This document shows, one piece after another, positions 1 through 8,892 of a stretch of DNA of 34,731 nucleotides. The translations under genes and the position numbers were made by a program. Each line of letters opens with the position of its first letter. Position 1 is the stretch's first letter. Source of the DNA: JACJXF01 sp038316435 (GTDB lineage Bacteria; Bacteroidota; Bacteroidia; Bacteroidales; GCA-2748055); NCBI GenBank assembly GCA_038316435.1, contig JBBQAQ010000041.1, forward strand, positions 1 through 34,731. The letters are read 5' to 3'. The notes beneath the pieces were generated by a model, which was not told the origin of the DNA, did not search any database, and was given only the letters and a program-made list of their open reading frames with translations.

Positions 1-270
1 AACGGAAAAATAGCTATTGAAAAACTACAAACCAATTCCTACGACATTATTCTGATGGATTTGCAGATGCCAATAATGAATGGATTTGAAGCCACGGAAC
101 ATATCCGCAATAAAATGAATTTACAAATCCCAATCATTGCATTAACTGCCGATGTAACCACAGTTGACTTAGAAAAGTGCAAAGCCATAGGTATGAATGA
201 CTACATTTCAAAACCTCTCGATGAAAAACTATTACACAGCAAAATTTTGGATTTAATAAAATCTAAATAA
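1..270 (+). CDS. Response-regulator receiver domain, C-terminal end (gene starts before the window)
   Basis: The reading frame is open from base 1 to the TAA at 268-270, so the 5' part of the gene lies outside the window. The visible 89 residues are the later two thirds of a CheY-like receiver domain. The segment DIILMDLQMPIMNGFEAT carries the phospho-acceptor Asp (codon 58-60), ALTAD supplies the conserved Thr/Ser-Ala, and SKPLD supplies the conserved Lys-Pro. The protein stops directly after the last receiver helix with no DNA-binding output domain. This ending and the 'LMDLQMPIMNGFEAT' style are typical of the last domain of a hybrid sensor histidine kinase, although a single-domain regulator cannot be excluded. 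The role would be phosphorelay signalling in the cytoplasm. Domain identity is certain; the full architecture is inferred. Confidence 0.9.
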   Translation, partial: NGKIAIEKLQTNSYDIILMDLQMPIMNGFEATEHIRNKMNLQIPIIALTADVTTVDLEKCKAIGMNDYISKPLDEKLLHSKILDLIKSK

Positions 271-359
271 TGTAGACTTTTACCAACAAAGAATACCCAA
301 CTGCCTTTTTATTAGATAATTACGTTTAGAAGTGCAAAAAAAACGCAAATTATTTTTCT

Positions 360-2609
360 TTATAAATTTCCTGAAAACCTGAGCCCAAAGCTTCTGGGTG
401 GTCGGATATCTCCTGGCCGCCCCATATATTCGGTATTTGTTATATTTTTTATAACCAGCGAAAGGGTATAATTATCACTGATGTGATATCCGAGATTTGC
501 ATCGGCAAGGAAATATCCTTGATTGTTGGCTGTCCAATAATCGTAAAAACCAGGCAGGAAAGCCTCTCTGGTTGCCGGTTCAAGGAACACTTGATCAATA
601 TTCAAAATCTTTGATTTGACAAAAAGATCAAATCCAAAATCCAGCTTCTTATAACTGCTGGAAACACTAAGTTTTCCCGAATGTTTGCGCCTGTACTTAA
701 GATACTTTTCACTGTTTTCATTGGTAACAGGATTGTATTCAACAGGGTACATAAAAATATATCCACCTGAAAAAGTAGTATTAAATTTCCCGGTTTCTGC
801 ATTCAGAAGAAATTCCGTCTCGAATCCATACACCCTCGATTGCTCAAGGTTTATAGCTCTGAACCCATTAAAATATCCCCCGGAAACCGGATCAGGATAA
901 CTTCCAAATTCGTACTCAATCATGTCACTATTCTGGGTATAAAATAAAGCAATGTCAGCCTGTCCTTTCAAAGATGCAATCTTAATGCCCTGTTTAATAC
1001 CTATTTCGGAATTCCATCCTGATTCAGGTTTGATAAATGGATTCGGGAAAATTCTCACTGCACCCAACGTAGTATAAGCATGCTTTTCGGCAATGGAAGG
1101 ATATCGGTAACCCTGTCCAAATGAAGCTCTCAGAAAAGTAAATTGAGCCAGATTGTAATTTACTCCTGCTCGGAATACCGGTACTATTTTGTCATTTATT
1201 CCATCCAGCGAATTGTATTCAAGACGGATTCCTGCACTCAGTTTTAACCGGTCAACAGGTTTAATATCCACCTGTGTCAGTGCCGCCATATTCAAACCAT
1301 CGTGATTCCCATAGAAATCTGAAATGATACGGCTTGATGTCCGGGAAACACCAAAATTCACATTCATGATTTTAGTTAGCTTAAACCATCCCTGATACTC
1401 TGTAAACAAAGAAAGTGCATCGGAATTATTATTTGGATTGGATGGGAATTTATTCTGTAACGATTGAAGTCGCATCCTTAAATCGTGCCTGTACCTATCT
1501 GTTTTTTTCAGATTTATAAATGGATCCAGTGCGAGGAAGTTACCGTGAAGTTGCTGAACTGTTGATTCATCCTGCTTCAAAGCGCCTGTGGCTGCATCTT
1601 CCCATAACAGGAAATCCCTTTTTAAAGTCATTCCGGTATTGATGTTCATGCCATAACTTAAACCTTTTACCTTTTGGTTATGATGTTTGATGTTCAAACT
1701 TACTCTTCCCAATTTTTCATCATTTAAACGTCGGTATCCTTCGTCACTAAGGATGGTCCCAGCAAAACCAATATCAGTGTTTCCGAATTTTTGCAAATGA
1801 GAAAAGGAAGCCGAAGAATTTAAACGGGGAGTTTTACTCCAAACCCAATTTTTATCCTGAGGTTTGTCGTAAAACCCGGTTTCAGCAAAAAAACGCGTGA
1901 CAGGTTTGAAACCAGCGTCGGCTGTACGAAAATTAATGATCCCATTAAGTGCAGAAGATCCATATAAAACTGAAGCCGCACCTTTAATAATTTCAATCTG
2001 GGAAAGGTTTTCCAGAGGGAGAAACTGCCATTTGATATTTCCTGCATCAGCCGCAACCACTGGCATTCCATCGATCAAAGCCAAGACTCTGCTCCCCGCA
2101 CCGTAACTGAAGCCACTCCCGCCCCTTATCGAAGCCTGACCGTCGAGAACTTCTATTCCGGAGGTCTTGTTAATCAATTCTTCGGCATCTGTTATCTGAC
2201 TTTTCTCAAGTACATCGGGCAAAATGATGCTTAGAGAAACGGTAGATTCTGAGAGCTTTTGTTCTGTTCTGCCGGCACTGATAACAATCTGGTCAATTTG
2301 ATTTACCTCCTGCGTCAGGCCTACATTTATTTCGAGGGTGTCATTAAGAAGAAGTAGAATATTTTTTGTAAGTGATTTATATCCAATGAACTGGTAGGTG
2401 ATACTGATATTTCCGACATCCGTTCTAATCTGATAATAACCTTCTTTACCTGAAATACCACCCCTGGTTTTTTCATAGATGATAGTGGCACCTTCCAACG
2501 GCTCCCCCGAAACATTATCATATACTCTACCCTTTATAATGCCTTTAGAATCAGATGCTCTAAGCTCTCTGGCAAAAAGTAAAATAAGTCCAATTACTAT
2601 AAAACGCAT
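360..2609 (-). CDS. TonB-dependent outer-membrane receptor with carboxypeptidase-regulatory-like N-terminal domain
   Basis: This 749-residue protein has an N-terminal signal peptide (about residues 1-19). A carboxypeptidase-D regulatory-like beta-sandwich follows (about 24-105, with 'KGRVYDNVSGEPLEGATI'). Next come the TonB plug (about 115-235, with 'SIRGGSGFSYGAGSRVLALIDG' and 'IEIIKGAASVLYGSSALNGIINF') and a long 22-stranded-barrel region that ends in an aromatic-rich C-terminus. It would import a bound ligand through the outer membrane using TonB energy. The length is shorter than typical SusC proteins (about 1000), and no SusD gene is adjacent, so an iron-complex, cofactor or vitamin substrate is more likely than a polysaccharide. 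The substrate is not visible from sequence. Its ATG shares one base with the TAA of the upstream lipoprotein gene (TAATG), so the two are probably translated together. Confidence 0.93.
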   Translation of the reverse strand: MRFIVIGLILLFARELRASDSKGIIKGRVYDNVSGEPLEGATIIYEKTRGGISGKEGYYQIRTDVGNISITYQFIGYKSLTKNILLLLNDTLEINVGLTQEVNQIDQIVISAGRTEQKLSESTVSLSIILPDVLEKSQITDAEELINKTSGIEVLDGQASIRGGSGFSYGAGSRVLALIDGMPVVAADAGNIKWQFLPLENLSQIEIIKGAASVLYGSSALNGIINFRTADAGFKPVTRFFAETGFYDKPQDKNWVWSKTPRLNSSASFSHLQKFGNTDIGFAGTILSDEGYRRLNDEKLGRVSLNIKHHNQKVKGLSYGMNINTGMTLKRDFLLWEDAATGALKQDESTVQQLHGNFLALDPFINLKKTDRYRHDLRMRLQSLQNKFPSNPNNNSDALSLFTEYQGWFKLTKIMNVNFGVSRTSSRIISDFYGNHDGLNMAALTQVDIKPVDRLKLSAGIRLEYNSLDGINDKIVPVFRAGVNYNLAQFTFLRASFGQGYRYPSIAEKHAYTTLGAVRIFPNPFIKPESGWNSEIGIKQGIKIASLKGQADIALFYTQNSDMIEYEFGSYPDPVSGGYFNGFRAINLEQSRVYGFETEFLLNAETGKFNTTFSGGYIFMYPVEYNPVTNENSEKYLKYRRKHSGKLSVSSSYKKLDFGFDLFVKSKILNIDQVFLEPATREAFLPGFYDYWTANNQGYFLADANLGYHISDNYTLSLVIKNITNTEYMGRPGDIRPPRSFGLRFSGNL

Positions 2610-3019
2610 TACTTGGAATTAAAAGTCATACGGATTTGAATAGGTTCCGTGGGAACAATTAGGTTTGGATATTCTGTGGTAATTTTAAGTGCGGTTGCAG
2701 AAAGTTCAACAATCTTGGTGGTTAACCGCATTGGAAGCGAGTCGGCTTTTATAAGAATCTGAGTATCATCGTAGGCTAAGGTCCAGGTACCGGCATACAC
2801 TCCAAAAACTCCAGTCCCATCCTTGTTGAAATTCACTTCCCCTTTAAATTTTTCAAGTAGCTCTCCAGGATCACTTGCATCTTGTCCATTTGCAAGCAAA
2901 CTATCGGATTGCCATGATACTCCGGTTAACCAATTGTATCGCTGCGTGGGAGTTTCTTTCGTGCAGGAAAATAATATTAAGCCGGTAATAAAAATCAAGG
3001 CAATAATCAGGTTTTTCAT
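2609..3019 (-). CDS. Small lipoprotein, lipocalin-like
   Basis: This 136-residue protein starts with a lipoprotein signal whose lipobox is LFSC, with Cys19 as the lipidated residue. The remainder has alternating beta-strand character with 'GVSWQSDSLLANG', 'VNFNKDGTGVFGVYAGTWTLAYDD' and 'LKITTEYP'. This resembles the lipocalin-like small lipoproteins common in Bacteroidota, where a 'GxW..D' start and an 'F..DGTG......G.W....' middle recur. It is transcribed before the TonB receptor, and its stop codon overlaps the receptor start by one base. A role as a surface or periplasmic accessory to that receptor, such as ligand capture, is an inference from this coupling. The specific family is not proven. 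Confidence 0.75.
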   Translation of the reverse strand: MKNLIIALIFITGLILFSCTKETPTQRYNWLTGVSWQSDSLLANGQDASDPGELLEKFKGEVNFNKDGTGVFGVYAGTWTLAYDDTQILIKADSLPMRLTTKIVELSATALKITTEYPNLIVPTEPIQIRMTFNSK

Positions 3020-3113
3020 GGGATGTGGTTTTGAATTTCAGGAGCAATTAACAAAAAAACTTTGATTTAAAAGCAAAGTTCATTCATTTAACAATTTTAA
3101 CTGCAATAAGTTT

Positions 3114-3145
3114 TTTGGTTCTCTAATCCGAAATAAATATCTTTA
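3114..3145 (+). promoter_or_regulatory. Probable Bacteroidota sigma-A promoter for the GH130 gene
   Basis: A TTTG at 3114-3117 is followed after 20 bases by TATCTTTA at 3138-3145. This matches the Bacteroidota promoter TTTG-N19-20-TAnnTTTG in all but the last base. Transcription would begin near 3152 and leave a leader of roughly 70 bases before the GH130 start. An inverted repeat AACTTTG/CAAAGTT at 3058-3080 lies just upstream, between the two divergent transcription units, and could be an operator for either one. Confidence 0.5.
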
Positions 3146-3223
3146 TGACCTAATAAAATCTGGAATTGATTTTTTCCAGCTAATTTATTTTCCAATAAAG
3201 AACTTCTTAATTAACTCAAAACC

Positions 3224-4396
3224 ATGAATAAAAAAGCTTTCGACGAAAAACTCATTGAATTAAAAAAATCTCATGAGGAACTGATTACAAAAAAAAATGA
3301 AAAAGTTTCCGAATATAACGGCATCTATGAGAAATATAAATTTCCAATATTAACAAACCAACATGCTCCTCTTTCATGGCGCTTCGATTTTAATCACGAA
3401 ACGAATCCCATGCTGCTTCAGCGAATTGGAATCAATGCAGCTTTTAACGCAGGTGCTATTATGTTCAATGGGAAATTCTGCATGGTTGTGAGAGTAGAAG
3501 GTTGGGACAGAAAATCATTTTTTGCAGTGGCTGAAAGTCCTGATGGAATTAACGAATGGCGTTTCTGGGAGTATCCAATCACTCTTCCTGTGGTTGACAA
3601 AAGAGAAACCAATGTTTATGATATGCGACTTACTCTTCACGAAGACGGATGGATCTATGGTATTTTCTGCTCTGAGCAAAAAGATCCAAACGCTCCTGCC
3701 GGTGACCTGTCATCAGCTATTGCAAAAGCAGGTATTGTGCGTACAAAAGACCTTAAATCATGGGAGCGTTTTCCCGATTTAATAACCAAAAGTCAGCAAC
3801 GAAATGTTGTTCTGCATCCTGAATTTGTTAATGGGAAATATGCACTTTATACTCGTCCGCAGGATGGTTTTATCGATGCCGGATCAGGTGGCGGAATTGG
3901 TTGGGCATTAATTGACAGCATGGAAAAGGCTGAGGTGAAAGAGGAAATTATTATCGAACCGAGAGTTTATCATACCATTAAAGAAGTGAAAAATGGACAA
4001 GGTCCGGCCCCTTTTAGAACAGAAAAAGGCTGGCTTCATCTGGCCCATGGTGTAAGAGGCTGTGCTGCCGGCTTGCGTTATGTGCTGTACATGTTTATGA
4101 CCGACCTGAAAGAACCATGGAAATTGATTGCAACTCCAGGCGGACACTTTATTGCCCCGGAAAATGAAGAACGAATTGGCGATGTTTCAAACGTTGTGTT
4201 TACAAATGGCTGGATCAGAAACGAAAAAGATGAGGTTTTTATTTATTACGCTTCGTCCGATACCCGAATGCATCTGGCTACTTCAAGCATTGAGCGGCTT
4301 GTAGACTATTGTATGAACACGCCTGAAGACGGGTATCACACTCATGATTCGGTTAAATCGATAGTTGATTTGGTGAATAAGAATAATTGTTCGTAA
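3224..4396 (+). CDS. mgp: GH130 4-O-beta-D-mannosyl-D-glucose phosphorylase
   Basis: The enzyme uses phosphate to split mannosyl-beta-1,4-glucose into mannose-1-phosphate and glucose, part of intracellular beta-mannan or glucomannan use. The protein is 390 residues, the length I recall for the characterised Bacteroides fragilis enzyme, and has the five-bladed propeller motifs of GH130 subfamily 1. These include 'NQHAPLSWRFDF' (about 45), 'FNAGAIMFNGKF', 'RVEGWDRKSFFAVAESPDGI' (about 90-108), and 'NVYDMRLT' with the likely proton-donor Asp133. There is no signal peptide, so it is cytoplasmic. It is transcribed alone; in B. fragilis the gene sits with a mannanase, a symporter and cellobiose 2-epimerase, none of which is adjacent here. 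A cellobiose phosphorylase and a Na+/solute symporter lie about 20 kb away. The family is certain and the exact substrate is inferred from the subfamily motifs. Confidence 0.9.
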   Translation: MNKKAFDEKLIELKKSHEELITKKNEKVSEYNGIYEKYKFPILTNQHAPLSWRFDFNHETNPMLLQRIGINAAFNAGAIMFNGKFCMVVRVEGWDRKSFFAVAESPDGINEWRFWEYPITLPVVDKRETNVYDMRLTLHEDGWIYGIFCSEQKDPNAPAGDLSSAIAKAGIVRTKDLKSWERFPDLITKSQQRNVVLHPEFVNGKYALYTRPQDGFIDAGSGGGIGWALIDSMEKAEVKEEIIIEPRVYHTIKEVKNGQGPAPFRTEKGWLHLAHGVRGCAAGLRYVLYMFMTDLKEPWKLIATPGGHFIAPENEERIGDVSNVVFTNGWIRNEKDEVFIYYASSDTRMHLATSSIERLVDYCMNTPEDGYHTHDSVKSIVDLVNKNNCS

Positions 4397-4487
4397 GCAT
4401 CAGCATTTCAGCACTGAAAAACAAGATATTCCGGCTGAATTGTTATGGTATAAATGATCCCATGAAAATATGGGTTAAGGGAGAAAT

Positions 4488-5447
4488 CTATCTCTTCAAT
4501 AAGATATAGTTTTTAAACTCTCCCAGACGTAATCTGAAAATAAGGTACTTCTCAATCCAGCTGATAACTCTGTATTTAGGTTTCTCATGCTTGTTTCTGA
4601 TCGTATTAGTTGTATCACGCTGACCTGAATAACGCAGTTGATGCTTCCAGTCAAACTGATCAATCCATTCTTTCATAACTACAGGATGGCTTCCCTCGAA
4701 GCGAGTCAAATAGGAAAGATTTCCATAATCGAAAACCTTATCGAACATGTGATCAGTTATCTGCTTGTCAACCGAAGCTTTTCCTCTGTGATTCATACTG
4801 AACGCCTTGATTTTGTTCTGCATCAGAACCGGCGGACGAACCCAACCATAATGATAAACTGAAGCGCCTGAATTTGCGACTTTGAGTTTGTAGGTACCTT
4901 CCTGAACGCGGTAGTTCAATGAATCAAACTGTGGTATTTTGCGGAACGATTGCGCCGATTCCCATGAATGAATTACCGGATTATTCCGAATAATTCTGAT
5001 CTCTTTCCTATACCAGCAATGTCCGTCCTGAATATGATCATAATCTCCCCAGAAATGATGATAGTTAAAAACAAGACCTTCGATTTCCTTGTCGTCAAGA
5101 AGCTCGAGACAACGATTCTTTATTATTGGAAGGTATTTTTCATGAATAACTTCATCCGACTGAAGGTAAAACAACCAGTCACCCGTACAATAGCTCTTAG
5201 CAATATCAGTCTGATGGGCATGTTCCATACCTTTGGGGAATTTCTCAATATCCCAGACTGTATCGACAATCCTTATTTTATCGCTTCCAATACTTAATAA
5301 CTGTTCGCGGGTTTTGTCGTCCTCATCATCATTGCCAAGTGCAACAACAAACTCATCAACTATAGGTAGAATAGACATTACTGCCTGCTTCATCGGGTAA
5401 TAAAGCTTTACCGCATTTTTCCCCATAGAAAAGCCACTTATCTTCAT
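4488..5447 (-). CDS. Family 2 glycosyltransferase
   Basis: This 319-residue cytoplasmic protein has a GT-A fold start: 'MKISGFSMGKNA' followed by 'ILPIVDEFVVALGNDDEDDKT' as the nucleotide-binding segment. The acidic metal-binding motif in 'CTGDWLFYLQSDEV' has Asp98-Glu99 at the DXD position. The C-terminal half is basic and has no clear membrane helix. Enzymes of this family transfer a sugar from a nucleotide donor to a lipid, protein or glycan acceptor; the donor and acceptor cannot be read from sequence. It starts 14 bases after the stop of the MsbA-like ABC transporter gene, so the two form an operon. That pairing suggests assembly and export of a surface glycolipid or lipopolysaccharide part. 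It converges with the GH130 gene. Confidence 0.85.
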   Translation of the reverse strand: MKISGFSMGKNAVKLYYPMKQAVMSILPIVDEFVVALGNDDEDDKTREQLLSIGSDKIRIVDTVWDIEKFPKGMEHAHQTDIAKSYCTGDWLFYLQSDEVIHEKYLPIIKNRCLELLDDKEIEGLVFNYHHFWGDYDHIQDGHCWYRKEIRIIRNNPVIHSWESAQSFRKIPQFDSLNYRVQEGTYKLKVANSGASVYHYGWVRPPVLMQNKIKAFSMNHRGKASVDKQITDHMFDKVFDYGNLSYLTRFEGSHPVVMKEWIDQFDWKHQLRYSGQRDTTNTIRNKHEKPKYRVISWIEKYLIFRLRLGEFKNYILLKR

Positions 5448-5461
5448 ACTTAAATCCGAAA

Positions 5462-7282
5462 TTAATACATCTGTAATTTGTGAAGGTTTCTGTACGCACC
5501 ACCTTCTATATCAAGCAATTCCTCATGTTTTCCTACTTCAACAATTCGACCTTCATCAAGAACAATAATAAGATCTGAGTGCATAATGGTCGACAAACGA
5601 TGAGCGATAACAATAGAAGTACGATTTTTCATCAGGTTTAGAATTGCTTCTTGCACTAATCGTTCCGACTCAGTATCGAGAGCAGAAGTTGCTTCGTCAA
5701 GGATTAAAATTGGTGGATTTTTTAATACTGCCCGTGCAATGCTTATCCTTTGTCTTTGTCCGCCCGACATTTTGCTACCACCTTCACCAACATTGGTATA
5801 ATAACCGTTTAAAGTTTCCATGATAAAATCGTGCGCATTAGCCACCTTTGCCGCAGCGATAACATCCTCCTCCTTTGCATCATTCATTCCAAAGGCAATA
5901 TTATTGAAAAAGGTATCATTAAACAAGATAGATTGTTGACTCACAATCCCCATTAGCTTTCTAAGGTCGTGAAGACTGAATTCCCGCACATTTACTCCAT
6001 CAATGAGAACTTCACCGGAGGTAGTATCAATAAAACGAGGTATCAGATCAACAATGGTCGATTTTCCTGATCCGCTTCTCCCTACCAGTGCTATGGCTTT
6101 ACCTTTTTCAATTCTAAAATTGATATCCATCAGAACAGGATCTTTTTCATACTGGAAATTTACATTCCTATACTCAATATTGCTTTTAAAATCAGCAATA
6201 TGAACCGGTTCGACCTTTTCCTTTATGGATATTTCAGCATCCAGAATCTGATCTACTCTATCACTTGAAGCCAATCCCTTTAAAATATTATAATATGCTG
6301 TGGTTACTGATTTAGCGGGATTAATGATCTGCGAAAACACCACCAGGTATGTAATCAAAATTGAAGAACTGAGAGTACTGTTCGCTCCCAACACCATCGC
6401 ACCGCCATACCAGAGCACGATAACCATAACTAATATTCCAAGAAACTCACTAATTGGACTGGCAAGCTGTTGCCGACGGAATATTTTCTCTTGCAAGCGT
6501 GTATAAAGATTATTAGTGCTTTCGAATCGATCCTGCATCTTTTTTTCAGCATTAAAAGCTTTAACGATTCTCAAACCGCCAAGAGTTTCCTCGAAAACAG
6601 ACATAATCAATCCCAACTTTTTCTGCCCTTGAAGTGAAGTTGACCGAAGTGTTTTTCCTATTCTTCCAATTATAAAACCACTAACAGGTAAAAGCACTAA
6701 TACAAACAAACTAAGTTGCGGACTCATATAAAACAAGGCTGCCAGATAGGTGACAATCAGTATTGGATCGCGAAAAACCATTTCAAGTGAACGCACTACA
6801 GAAATTTCTATTTCCTGAACATCCTGCGCCATCCTCGACATGATATCACCTTTTCGCTCTTCTGAAAAATATCCCAGGGGCAGAACAAGAACTTTTTTAA
6901 ACACCATATTTCGTAATTCTCTGACAATCCCAGTCCGGATAGGGATCATAAAGTACTTAGAGTAATAGAGAAATACATTTTTTAAGAGGGATGTTCCCAG
7001 TACCATAATTCCCACGAAAACCAAAGCCCGTACCTTTCCTCTGCCAATTATAATCTGACTCAGGATATAATTGAAATTATGAATGATGGAATTTGCGTTT
7101 AGTGCAAAGTCGGCAGGCTGAGTAACAAGATCGGTTTCGCCAAATAGCACCTTTAAAAAGGGAGCTATCATAGCCAGACTGAACAAAGAAAAGAATGCCG
7201 ATAGCAACACAAAAAGAATACTTAGAAAAGCAAGTCCTTTATAAGGTAAGAGATATCGGATAATTCTCGAGAGACTTCTCAT
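5462..7282 (-). CDS. MsbA-like ABC transporter, fused permease and ATPase
   Basis: This 606-residue half-transporter has a six-helix membrane domain (about residues 15-330) followed by a nucleotide-binding domain (about 365-600). The ATPase motifs are intact: Walker A GRSGSGKS (401-408), Q-loop 'GIVSQQ', signature MSGGQ (505-509), Walker B ILILDE (525-530) and the switch His in 'IVIAHRLS' (His561). It would work as a homodimer in the inner membrane, flipping or exporting a lipid, lipid A-like glycolipid or peptide. The next gene, 14 bases downstream, is a family 2 glycosyltransferase, which favours a lipid-linked glycan as cargo. The upstream neighbour on the same strand is purB, 71 bases away. 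Family assignment is secure and cargo is inferred. Confidence 0.92.
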   Translation of the reverse strand: MRSLSRIIRYLLPYKGLAFLSILFVLLSAFFSLFSLAMIAPFLKVLFGETDLVTQPADFALNANSIIHNFNYILSQIIIGRGKVRALVFVGIMVLGTSLLKNVFLYYSKYFMIPIRTGIVRELRNMVFKKVLVLPLGYFSEERKGDIMSRMAQDVQEIEISVVRSLEMVFRDPILIVTYLAALFYMSPQLSLFVLVLLPVSGFIIGRIGKTLRSTSLQGQKKLGLIMSVFEETLGGLRIVKAFNAEKKMQDRFESTNNLYTRLQEKIFRRQQLASPISEFLGILVMVIVLWYGGAMVLGANSTLSSSILITYLVVFSQIINPAKSVTTAYYNILKGLASSDRVDQILDAEISIKEKVEPVHIADFKSNIEYRNVNFQYEKDPVLMDINFRIEKGKAIALVGRSGSGKSTIVDLIPRFIDTTSGEVLIDGVNVREFSLHDLRKLMGIVSQQSILFNDTFFNNIAFGMNDAKEEDVIAAAKVANAHDFIMETLNGYYTNVGEGGSKMSGGQRQRISIARAVLKNPPILILDEATSALDTESERLVQEAILNLMKNRTSIVIAHRLSTIMHSDLIIVLDEGRIVEVGKHEELLDIEGGAYRNLHKLQMY

Positions 7283-7353
7283 TATAACACTTCTGAATCA
7301 AATAGAATTTTAACACAATTTTGCACAAACTAAACGAAAAACATTGGATAATG

Positions 7354-8697
7354 TTATATTCCGGTGTAGTTTTTTGGTGAAATATTCTTCAACTCTTTCT
7401 TTATTTCCGGACTAACTTTAAGTTGATCAATAAATTCATGAATCATTTCTTTGTTAATGGGTTTATTTGTACGTGTGAGATTTAGCAATGCTTCATAAGG
7501 TTTAGGATACGCTTCCCTCCGAAGAATGGTCTGAATTGCCTCGGCAATTACTGCCCAATTATTATCAAGATCAGAAGCAATTTTATCTTCATTTATAAGA
7601 AGTTTTCCTATTCCTTTTTCAAGGGATTTGAAAGCAAGTAATGAATGTGCCAATGGCACTCCAATATTCCGAAGCACTGTTGAATCAGTCAGATCCCGCT
7701 GAAGCCGTGATATCGGTAATTTCGATGAAAGATGATGAAATATGGCATTTGCTAATCCAAAGTTTCCTTCACCATTTTCAAAATCAATCGGATTCACTTT
7801 GTGTGGCATTGCCGACGAGCCAATCTCGCCCTGTTTAATCTTCTGTTTGAAATAATCCATGGAAATATAGGTCCACATATCTCTGCTGAAATCCAGAAGT
7901 ATAGTATTGATGCGGGCAAGAGCATCGCAAAGTGCTGCCATATTATCGTAATGTTCAATCTGAGAAGTGGTTTGTGAACGATCGAGTTTCAATATCCCAT
8001 TTACAAAATCGTTACCGAATTTCACCCAGTCCTGAGAAGGATAAGCAACAACATGTGCATTGAAATTTCCTGTTGCTCCTCCAAATTTCGCTGAAAATGG
8101 TACCGCCTTCGCCTGTGCAAGTTGTTTCTTTAATCTCTCGGAAAAAACTCTTATCTCTTTTCCCAGTTTAGTGGGAGATGCAGGCTGACCATGAGTTCTG
8201 GCAAGCATTGAAATATCTTTCCAGACTTCAGTCATTTCATCTATCTTTCCAATAAGTGATTCGAGTTTTGGAAAATAAATTTCTGCTAGCGCATTTTTAA
8301 GAGAAGCTGGAACTGCTGTATTGTTTATATCCTGTGAGGTGAGTCCAAAATGAATAAACTCTTTATATTCCTGCAACCCAAGGGTATCGAATTTATCTTT
8401 CAAAAAATACTCAACAGCCTTTACATCGTGATTGGTAGTACTCTCAATTTCTTTAATCTTTAACGCATCCGCGTGCGAAAAATTGGCATGAATCTCTCTG
8501 AGTAAAGTATAAATATCTTTTCCGGGTTTTTTCAATCCTGTAACTCCCGATTCCATAAGGGAAATGAAATACTCAATTTCCACCCACAGCCGGTAACGGA
8601 TTAATCCGAATTCTGAGAAATAGGGTGAAAGTTCTTCTGTTTTAGATCTGTAACGGCCGTCAACAGGAGAAATAGCAGTTAAAATATCAAGGTTCAT
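7354..8697 (-). CDS. purB: Adenylosuccinate lyase
   Basis: The enzyme releases fumarate from adenylosuccinate and from SAICAR in purine synthesis. The protein is 447 residues and follows the E. coli PurB type: 'TTNHDVKAVEYFLK' (about 87-100), 'FIHFGLTSQDINN' (115-127), 'LARTHGQPASPT' with the catalytic His169, and the fumarase/aspartase superfamily signature starting GSSAMPHKVNP (293-303) on the mobile catalytic loop. It is cytoplasmic and acts as a tetramer in the family. The ATG lies about 20 bases after a TAACTTTG box (minus strand). It is divergent from mqnA. All key residues are present and nothing is unusual. Confidence 0.96.
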   Translation of the reverse strand: MNLDILTAISPVDGRYRSKTEELSPYFSEFGLIRYRLWVEIEYFISLMESGVTGLKKPGKDIYTLLREIHANFSHADALKIKEIESTTNHDVKAVEYFLKDKFDTLGLQEYKEFIHFGLTSQDINNTAVPASLKNALAEIYFPKLESLIGKIDEMTEVWKDISMLARTHGQPASPTKLGKEIRVFSERLKKQLAQAKAVPFSAKFGGATGNFNAHVVAYPSQDWVKFGNDFVNGILKLDRSQTTSQIEHYDNMAALCDALARINTILLDFSRDMWTYISMDYFKQKIKQGEIGSSAMPHKVNPIDFENGEGNFGLANAIFHHLSSKLPISRLQRDLTDSTVLRNIGVPLAHSLLAFKSLEKGIGKLLINEDKIASDLDNNWAVIAEAIQTILRREAYPKPYEALLNLTRTNKPINKEMIHEFIDQLKVSPEIKKELKNISPKNYTGI

Positions 8698-8716
8698 ACA
8701 GTATTAATTTGGAATG

Positions 8717-8724
8717 CAAAGTTA
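8717..8724 (-). promoter_or_regulatory. Probable -7 box for purB
   Basis: On the minus strand the sequence reads TAACTTTG, a perfect match to the Bacteroidota -7 consensus TAnnTTTG. It lies about 20 bases before the purB start codon. No clear TTTG is found at the -33 position; TTACA lies nearby. Confidence 0.45.
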
Positions 8725-8862
8725 GGTATTTTTTTTGTCTGGGTGTAATTGTGGAAAAATGACTGATAAGATTTCATGCAGGGATTAATTCATTATCTGA
8801 AAGTTCCAAATAACCAAATTGCACAACATCTGAAAAACCATTTAATATAAAAATGATTTAAC

Positions 8863-8870
8863 TATTTTCG
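8863..8870 (+). promoter_or_regulatory. Possible -7 box for mqnA
   Basis: TATTTTCG differs from TAnnTTTG at one base. TTTA occurs 18 bases upstream (8841-8844) as a weak -33 element. The same TATTTTCG box is seen upstream of gldF in this window, which supports its use. The start codon of mqnA is 22 bases downstream. Confidence 0.35.
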
Positions 8871-8892
8871 TAGCCTAAAATTCAAAAGAACA

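Noticed and set aside
4968..5297. Plus-strand 109-codon frame opposite the glycosyltransferase gene
   Set aside because: It is fully antisense to a well-supported gene and its translation shows no domain.
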